Below are positions 15,989 through 20,358 of a stretch of 20,358 nucleotides of DNA, piece after piece. Position 1 is the stretch's first letter. Every line of letters starts with the position of its first letter. Position numbers and translations under genes: made by a program. The notes under the pieces are model-generated. The model was not told the DNA's origin, did not search any database, and worked only from the letters and a program-made list of their open reading frames with translations. Source of the DNA: a virus. The DNA is taken from IMG/VR virus record IMGVR_UViG_3300031566_000472, positions 1-20,358 of that record; one strand, given 5' to 3'.

Positions 15989-16011
15989 AAGCCCCGATGT
16001 TGTCGGGGCTT
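15989..16011 (-). terminator. G/C-rich hairpin between the holin-like and gp26-like genes
   Basis: AAGCCCCGA (15989-15997) and TCGGGGCTT (16003-16011) form a perfect 9-bp stem with a five-base loop, standing out sharply from the AT-rich surroundings. It lies 20 bases after the holin-like stop. On the minus strand it is followed by CATTTCTAAAATAAAA, a poor U-tract, so it may be a partial terminator, an RNA-processing site or an mRNA end protector. No copy of the TATATTTAT motif follows it. Confidence 0.65.
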
Positions 16012-16031
16012 AAAATGTCACTTATTAATAT

Positions 16032-16424
16032 TTATTTTTTTGTTGATTTTTTTGTTGATTTTTTTGTCATTGCTTTAACTGGTTCAATAATTTCAATTAT
16101 CTTAGCGGTAATTTTCAATTTTAGCATTAATCCTTTAATAAATTGGTAAGTAAAAATGCCATTTGATATTAAGCCAATTACTATTGCGTTAAGTATTAAT
16201 GCGAATGTACCAAGTGTTATGGCATTCAATAAACCTAAAACATTTAATAAAATCAAAGCAATTAATATTGCTTCAAACTGATACCAAGAGATGAATTTAA
16301 TTTTGCCGGCAAACCATTCGGACAATTTAGTAATAAATCCGAGTTTTTTTGTATATTCAGTCAATAGTGTTACTACAATTGCTAACAATATTAAACTAAT
16401 TAGATAACCAAGTAATTCAAACAT
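16032..16424 (-). CDS. Small membrane protein, holin-like
   Basis: This 130-aa protein is very hydrophobic. The first membrane segment is about residues 3-22 (FELLGYLISLILLAIVVTLL). A short charged loop with an EWFAGKIKFISW stretch follows, then two nearly continuous segments at 51-69 (EAILIALILLNVLGLLNAI) and 70-90. The end is strongly basic, KKSTKKSTKK. Small size, two or three membrane helices and a Lys-rich C-terminus are what holins look like. Holins permeabilise the inner membrane and time lysis, but no specific holin family is recognised, and it could be another inner-membrane phage protein. The start has AGGAGAATAAATT before ATG and lies 17 bases after the tail-tube stop, so it should be co-transcribed with the tube gene. 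That is an unusual place for a holin. Confidence 0.65.
   Translation of the reverse strand: MFELLGYLISLILLAIVVTLLTEYTKKLGFITKLSEWFAGKIKFISWYQFEAILIALILLNVLGLLNAITLGTFALILNAIVIGLISNGIFTYQFIKGLMLKLKITAKIIEIIEPVKAMTKKSTKKSTKK
16035..16067 (-). repeat. 12-bp tandem repeat encoding the KKST tail
   Basis: The plus-strand unit TTTTTTTGTTGA occurs twice in full (16035-16046, 16047-16058) and once in part (16059-16067). It encodes the C-terminal (KKST)n of the holin-like protein. Unit length is a multiple of three, so gain or loss of a copy changes the basic tail without breaking the frame. Confidence 0.8.
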
Positions 16425-16441
16425 AATTTATTCTCCTGTTA

Positions 16442-16933
16442 TTAATATTCAAGTACTGCGTAATCGTATGCGAGAGTTAATTCTGCCATAACAACATCTG
16501 CTCCTGATGACCAATCTAAGTCACCAAAACTTGCTGCTACAATTAAAGCACCCTTAATTACCCACTGCTCTACAACATCACCAACCGGACCTAAAAGGTT
16601 AAGAGTCAAATCTTTTTTGTAGAAATCTGCATAGCCTCTACGACCTGTTAAAGACTCGTGTCCAAGTCTTACCCATTCCATTACCGCCTGTGCAGCTGAA
16701 GGAACAATTGGGTCATAAAGTGAAATGGTAATGTCCTGCCATTCTCCTTTACCTTGCAATTTTCTCTTGATGTTGATATGGTCAATTGTTATTGTTTCAA
16801 AATTTATTGATGGTCTGTTTGCCATTTTTACCATATAAGCTGGAACATCATTAATATACATAATAAATCTATTTTTTACCTTTGGTTCAAACGGTGTAAA
16901 AAACATTTCATTAGCGTCAAGTATTTTTGCCAT
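16442..16933 (-). CDS. 19: Tail tube protein (T4 gp19-like)
   Basis: This 163-aa protein matches the T4-like tail-tube family in length and pattern. It starts MAKILDANEMFFTPFEPKV, then NRFIMYINDVPAYMVKMANRP (residues 21-41), SINFETITIDHINIKRKLQGK and EWQDITISLYDPI. The end is the strand-rich ADVVMAELTLAYDYAVLEY. Subunits stack as hexameric rings to form the inner tube through which DNA passes. The start is clear: CTGGAGAAACAG before ATG. Two promoter-like motifs (16972-16980 and 17034-17042) precede it in the largest gene-free gap of this block, which would suit one of the most abundant virion proteins. The sheath gene that usually precedes the tube is not in the window; the gene directly upstream is the 994-aa modular protein. 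Confidence 0.92.
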   Translation of the reverse strand: MAKILDANEMFFTPFEPKVKNRFIMYINDVPAYMVKMANRPSINFETITIDHINIKRKLQGKGEWQDITISLYDPIVPSAAQAVMEWVRLGHESLTGRRGYADFYKKDLTLNLLGPVGDVVEQWVIKGALIVAASFGDLDWSSGADVVMAELTLAYDYAVLEY

Positions 16934-16971
16934 TCTGTTTCTCCAGAAAATTTAATTATTATTATATAATA

Positions 16972-16980
16972 ATAAATATA
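16972..16980 (-). promoter_or_regulatory. Promoter-like motif TATATTTAT, site 5
   Basis: Coding-strand TATATTTAT followed by TATTATATAATAATAATT, ending 39 bases before the tail-tube ATG. It is the nearer of two copies in this gap. Confidence 0.42.
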
Positions 16981-17033
16981 TTCTTTTTTAGTTTTTTGCG
17001 CTTTTCCTAAAGGTTCCACGCATTTTATATTAT

Positions 17034-17042
17034 ATAAATATA
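17034..17042 (-). promoter_or_regulatory. Promoter-like motif TATATTTAT, site 6
   Basis: Coding-strand GGTATATTTATATAATATAAAATG, about 100 bases upstream of the tail-tube ATG and 25 bases after the end of the 994-aa gene. Together with site 5 it would give the tube gene two tandem start sites. The following ATG opens an 11-codon frame (MRGTFRKSAKN) without a ribosome-binding site; I do not call it a gene. Confidence 0.38.
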
Positions 17043-17066
17043 CCGAATTTCTAAATTATCTCACTT

Positions 17067-20051
17067 TTACTCATTTTTAAGGACATTAAATGTCTCTTTT
17101 TTACCGCCAGGATAAGAATACATAAAAATCGATGAAGATGTCAATATAGGCATCTTTAAGTTGCTTACATATTTCTCTCCTTCGCCTGGTTTTACATATG
17201 CTATCGTTACATGTGGTTTATAGTCTTTATGTGTCTCGGTATATTCGAAATTCTGTCTTACTATCTCATTTAACTTATTTAACATTTTAGATTGTACATC
17301 AAATTTCACAACATCAAACATCTTTGTTGAAAATATATCTATCTTAGTTAGTTTAATTGAAATTGGTCTTTTTAATGTATTCAACATTTTCTTTATCCTC
17401 TCAACATCAACTGCTTCACTAAACCCATATAATATGGTTACATGTGGTTCAAATTCGTAACCAAAATCTTGCTGTGCATTATTATATATATCTTCTTCTT
17501 TAACATATTTTTCAACATAATTTTTCCACCATGGAAATTCCAATTTCAACATCAAACATCCGAATTCTGTTTGTATTTCATTTATTTTATTTTCACTTGT
17601 ATGTGTTAATTGATATTGTTGGGCCGGAGAAAGTGTAGATGTCCTTTTTTTAGAACCAACTCCTGTATAAACATCTGGTTTTTTTGCCATTGGACTTAAA
17701 GTGTGTAATTCTTTTCTTTTATTTAACGCATCATAATATAAAGAAGGATTTTTCATTATATTTGGCTTCCAATCAAAAACTGGAATAAAATACGATTCTT
17801 CATAATCGTCATCTCTAAGCCATTTCATAGAATCTTCATAATAGTCCGATGTAACTTTAGGAATATCTATTTTCCAAGACGAATTAATTTTAATATTTTT
17901 ATCATTATATTTGTTTATACTATCTATCATATCCAAAAATTGTTGCTTTGTATCTGTATAATCCCATAAAGATATAATTTTTTCATTCACCCATACCCTG
18001 CCAGAAATTGAACCTCCTTTCTTAGAATAAATTCTAATTGTTTGAATCCTATCATGAAATTGTCCAAACTCTGCAAAATAAGTTTTTTGAGATTCAATTC
18101 TATAAATAAAAGGTATAGCATCTTTATCTATTGCACTCAGCTTTTTCTGTTTTCCATTATCAATATAACGAACTTCATCTGCCCATTCTTTTATATTTTC
18201 ACTTGTTGATTTCATTTGGTGCCTCTGGGTTGTTGTTAGTTTTGCTGGTAATTTTTTTGAACCTATGCCAGGCGATACATCCGAACTTTTTGCAACGGGA
18301 GATAACATATGTTTCAATTGCATTGATTTCTTTTTTCGTTTTGATTTTGGAGCATTGGATATCAACCCCGCATCATATTTATCTATAGGTATATAAACTG
18401 ATTTGGTAGCCTTGCCGGAATACATAGCCGCATCATAATTTTTAACATGTAATTTTCCTCCCCGGTATTTAATATATTTTTTAGATAATAATTCGCTTGC
18501 GATTTCTATCTTCCAACTGCTATTTATATTCAAATCTGGATATTCATTATTCAAATCTTTTATTATCTTTTGTAATCTACTCTTACTTTCGGGATATCCC
18601 CAAAATGAAATCGCCTTTTGGTCAGCAAAAACACGACCAGCATAATTGTTAGTTAAGTCCGAATCATCGAATGTATCTATACCAATAAATCTATGTGCAG
18701 TTTCATATGACGATTTTAATTCGCCATCTACATACCCAAATGCTATTGAATTTTTGGTAGGATATCCATATATTCTTCCTTTATATTTAATACCATCTGC
18801 CCACTCATTCATGCTTTCTGATGTGGATTTCATTTGGTGCCTCTGCGTTGCTGTCATATCAACAGGTCTCTTTTTAGAACCTATATCACCAACTACATCA
18901 GATTTTTTTGCAAACGGACTTCTCATGTGCTGTTGCATTTGAGTATCCTTTTCTTTTTTATATTCGCTTGGATTTTTCATTATATCTGGAGTCCAATAAA
19001 ATATTGGAATCAAATAAGATTCTATTTCTCTGAACCCCATTGCCTTAGCTTCTCTCGAAGCATCATTAGCTATACTTGTCCAGTTTTTTCCCATAAAATT
19101 TATTGCTACCATTGGTATATCCATTTTCCAAGATGCATCTATTTTTCCTAATTTATTTTTTTGCATCTCATCACTTAATTTTTTTAACATTGCATTATAC
19201 ATTGCCTTAGTGTCTGGATATTCCCATACTGAAAGTACCTTTTCTTTTGTCCAAATTCTTCCTGGTATATAAACTTTATGTGTGAAATTTCCTTTTGGAA
19301 CACTACTATGTGTGTTTGATTCTTCTCCAAAACTTACAGAATAATTTTTTATATTATAAAAAAATGGATATGAACCTGGGTCTTCATTATCTAAATCTAA
19401 TTCACCACTACTTACCATATCTGCCCATTCATTTAAATGGTCTTTTTTAGGTGTAGTTCCAACTGGTCCATACATATGTTTCCATTCATATCTGGTATCA
19501 CCCTTTGTGAGCCAACCTTCGTTTTGTAATTCTTTCATTGCGGTATCATAACTATCTTTGCCAAAAAATTCGCTGATGTAATTTTTATAGCCATGCCAAT
19601 TATTTAGATTTACCGAACGACTTGGCATCTGTATAAAAATATCTCTTATTGCTGCCTTTGCATATTCTTTTATATCATTATCTGGTAATGAAACTATTGC
19701 TCCATATGATTCTGTTAGTTTGGCGAGCCTTCTCCTAATAATAGTTTCTGCTATTGCCCAATCCGGAATAGACTCTCCGGCATTCTTATCATTAATTATA
19801 TCATATACAAATTCAATTCTACTTTTATAGAAATTCATTCCATTTTTATATAATGCTTTTACTTGACCTTTCACAGCTTTATACAAAGATGTGTCTCTTT
19901 CATGTTTATCTTCCAAAAATTGTAATAATTCTTTCAATTCTGGGATTTCCATATTCCATGCAATTTTTAAAAATTCAACATCATTCATTTTATTCATTTC
20001 AATGAATTTATCATTTTTCATATCTTCTGATATTAAATTTTTAAGTTTCAT
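17067..20051 (-). CDS. Modular 994-aa protein: three repeat modules plus C-terminal 2H phosphoesterase
   Basis: The C-terminal ~165 residues are a 2H phosphoesterase (LigT / 2'-5' RNA ligase-like fold): EPHVTILYGF (His870, Thr872) and KPHVTIAYV (His947, Thr949) are the two HxT motifs, 77 residues apart. Relatives act on 2',3'-cyclic or 2'-5'/3'-5'-linked nucleotides, including the phage anti-CBASS enzyme Acb1. Residues 10-208 form a helical region. Residues 209-416, 417-622 and 623-825 are three diverged copies of one module, each with a (G/A)R(I/V)(W/F) strand, a SVWEYPDTK-like segment and an ASWKMDIP-like strand. Each module ends with a linker (SPxAKxxDV...GSKK...QRHQ...STSE) and begins after (L/M/I)xE-WAD. 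The start MKLKNLISE resembles T4 capsid-targeting peptides, so it may be a packaged, protease-processed protein; this is inferred. Start: AGGA six bases before ATG. Confidence 0.85.
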   Translation of the reverse strand: MKLKNLISEDMKNDKFIEMNKMNDVEFLKIAWNMEIPELKELLQFLEDKHERDTSLYKAVKGQVKALYKNGMNFYKSRIEFVYDIINDKNAGESIPDWAIAETIIRRRLAKLTESYGAIVSLPDNDIKEYAKAAIRDIFIQMPSRSVNLNNWHGYKNYISEFFGKDSYDTAMKELQNEGWLTKGDTRYEWKHMYGPVGTTPKKDHLNEWADMVSSGELDLDNEDPGSYPFFYNIKNYSVSFGEESNTHSSVPKGNFTHKVYIPGRIWTKEKVLSVWEYPDTKAMYNAMLKKLSDEMQKNKLGKIDASWKMDIPMVAINFMGKNWTSIANDASREAKAMGFREIESYLIPIFYWTPDIMKNPSEYKKEKDTQMQQHMRSPFAKKSDVVGDIGSKKRPVDMTATQRHQMKSTSESMNEWADGIKYKGRIYGYPTKNSIAFGYVDGELKSSYETAHRFIGIDTFDDSDLTNNYAGRVFADQKAISFWGYPESKSRLQKIIKDLNNEYPDLNINSSWKIEIASELLSKKYIKYRGGKLHVKNYDAAMYSGKATKSVYIPIDKYDAGLISNAPKSKRKKKSMQLKHMLSPVAKSSDVSPGIGSKKLPAKLTTTQRHQMKSTSENIKEWADEVRYIDNGKQKKLSAIDKDAIPFIYRIESQKTYFAEFGQFHDRIQTIRIYSKKGGSISGRVWVNEKIISLWDYTDTKQQFLDMIDSINKYNDKNIKINSSWKIDIPKVTSDYYEDSMKWLRDDDYEESYFIPVFDWKPNIMKNPSLYYDALNKRKELHTLSPMAKKPDVYTGVGSKKRTSTLSPAQQYQLTHTSENKINEIQTEFGCLMLKLEFPWWKNYVEKYVKEEDIYNNAQQDFGYEFEPHVTILYGFSEAVDVERIKKMLNTLKRPISIKLTKIDIFSTKMFDVVKFDVQSKMLNKLNEIVRQNFEYTETHKDYKPHVTIAYVKPGEGEKYVSNLKMPILTSSSIFMYSYPGGKKETFNVLKNE
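17571..17699 (-). repeat. Linker repeat copy 3 in the 994-aa protein
   Basis: Residues 785-827: LSPMAKKPDVYTGVGSKKR, then LSPAQQYQLTHTSENKINE. It joins the third module to the 2H domain and is the most diverged of the three copies (QQYQLTHTSE in place of QRHQMKSTSE; no WAD after the closing INE). Confidence 0.8.
18174..18305 (-). repeat. Linker repeat copy 2 in the 994-aa protein
   Basis: Residues 583-626: LSPVAKSSDVSPGIGSKKLP, then TTTQRHQMKSTSENIKEWADE. It shares a 20-base identical stretch (plus strand GATTTCATTTGGTGCCTCTG, 18208-18227) with copy 1, which lies 618 bases (206 codons) away. That is one module length. Confidence 0.85.
18789..18923 (-). repeat. Linker repeat copy 1 in the 994-aa protein
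   Basis: Residues 377-421: RSPFAKKSDVVGDIGSKKRP, then ATQRHQMKSTSESMNEWADG. The 20 bases at 18826-18845 are identical to those in copy 2, suggesting that the modules arose by tandem duplication and that this joint is under tight constraint or recent exchange. Confidence 0.85.
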
Positions 20052-20059
20052 ACTAATTC

Positions 20060-20358
20060 CTAATTAATCACAAAAGTCACATCATATCTATCTAATGGGT
20101 CTTTAATACTTCCTGCACCTGCGGCTGTAATAATCACGTTTAATTTATCTGGTCTTTGATTTTGGTTGGTAAAAGGAATTTCACACCACCAAATTTTTCT
20201 TGCTGGAACTCCACCTTCTTTTTGATATTCCGTTTTTTCTATAGAAATTGGAATCATTCCACGGTGTAAATCGCCTATGATACCATTAATTGGTTGCCAA
20301 GCATCATCACTGAAAAATCCTCTTAACTTTTCATATACCTTAAAATTCTTTGTAATAT
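20060..20358 (-). CDS. Hypothetical virion-region protein, C-terminal part (cut by window edge)
   Basis: The frame is open from the right edge to the TAG at 20062-20060, so about 98 C-terminal residues are visible. They include FKVYEKLRGFFSDDAWQPING, IIGDLHRGMIPISIE, then ARKIWWCEIPF and KLNVIITAAGAG, ending DPLDRYDVTFVIN. An internal ATG at 20257 has no good ribosome-binding site and the reading frame upstream of it is equally protein-like, so I treat the gene as continuing beyond the window. I do not recognise the family. The mix of aromatic strands and the final beta-rich segment would suit a structural protein. The stop lies eight bases before the ATG of the 994-aa gene, and the ribosome-binding site of that gene overlaps this stop. 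Confidence 0.65.
   Translation of the reverse strand, partial: ITKNFKVYEKLRGFFSDDAWQPINGIIGDLHRGMIPISIEKTEYQKEGGVPARKIWWCEIPFTNQNQRPDKLNVIITAAGAGSIKDPLDRYDVTFVIN

Noticed and set aside
16025-16034. ATAAATATT on the coding strand near the holin-like stop as a late promoter
   Set aside because: Opposite orientation to the six conserved sites, differs at the end, and overlaps the stop codon; probably chance in AT-rich DNA.
16990-17025. 11-codon ORF (MRGTFRKSAKN) in the tail-tube upstream gap
   Set aside because: No ribosome-binding site and too short to support; more likely untranslated leader.

Overview
This window looks like part of the genome of a T4-related (myovirus-type, contractile-tailed) bacteriophage. 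The DNA is strongly AT-rich. Genes are packed almost end to end, every supported gene lies on the minus strand, and most have a clear Shine-Dalgarno. I see no tRNA, rRNA, CRISPR array, transposase or integrase. Diagnostic genes are a gp19-type tail-tube protein, a gp26-type baseplate/assembly protein with two CxxC pairs, a tape-measure protein, a LysM-like baseplate protein, a hub-like protein ending in a peptidoglycan-peptidase domain, and the start of a gp32-type single-stranded-DNA-binding protein. The host cannot be named. The strong Shine-Dalgarno sequences argue against hosts that rarely use them.

Read in the direction of transcription (high to low coordinates), the window starts with a gene of unknown function cut by the right edge (20060-20358). 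Next is a 994-residue modular protein (17067-20051). It has a helical N-terminal region, three diverged copies of a module of about 205 residues, and a C-terminal 2H phosphoesterase with both HxT motifs. After a 133-base gap with two copies of a promoter-like motif come the tail tube (16442-16933) and a small holin-like membrane protein (16032-16424). A hairpin follows, then the gp26-like gene (15109-15957). Its 3' end overlaps a +1-frame ORF (14793-15200) that has no ATG or Shine-Dalgarno but shares a T7 run with it, as in tail-assembly-chaperone frameshift pairs. A strong terminator closes this unit.

The next unit runs from a 93-residue protein (14426-14707) through the tape measure (11682-14423), a 1254-residue tube-cap-like protein with several internal repeats (7912-11676), the LysM-like protein (7591-7890), a 190-residue unknown (7019-7591) and the hub/M15-peptidase protein (4064-7009). 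This is the usual order tube, chaperone, tape measure, tube cap, LysM, hub/lytic tip.

The left 4 kb turns to DNA metabolism. It carries a compact, divergent family A DNA polymerase with a degenerate exonuclease region (2631-3998), a 481-residue unknown with weak nuclease-like features (1128-2573), two small unknowns, and the gp32-like gene preceded by a long A/U-only leader.

The most interesting signals are: (1) the modular 2H-phosphoesterase protein, whose first residues resemble a T4 capsid-targeting peptide and whose modules meet at (L/I/M)xE sites; (2) a 9-base motif, TATATTTAT read on the coding strand, seen six times in this orientation, always in intergenic gaps and often just upstream of a gene; (3) the likely programmed frameshift in the gp26/chaperone pair; (4) the polymerase with replaced active-site residues.
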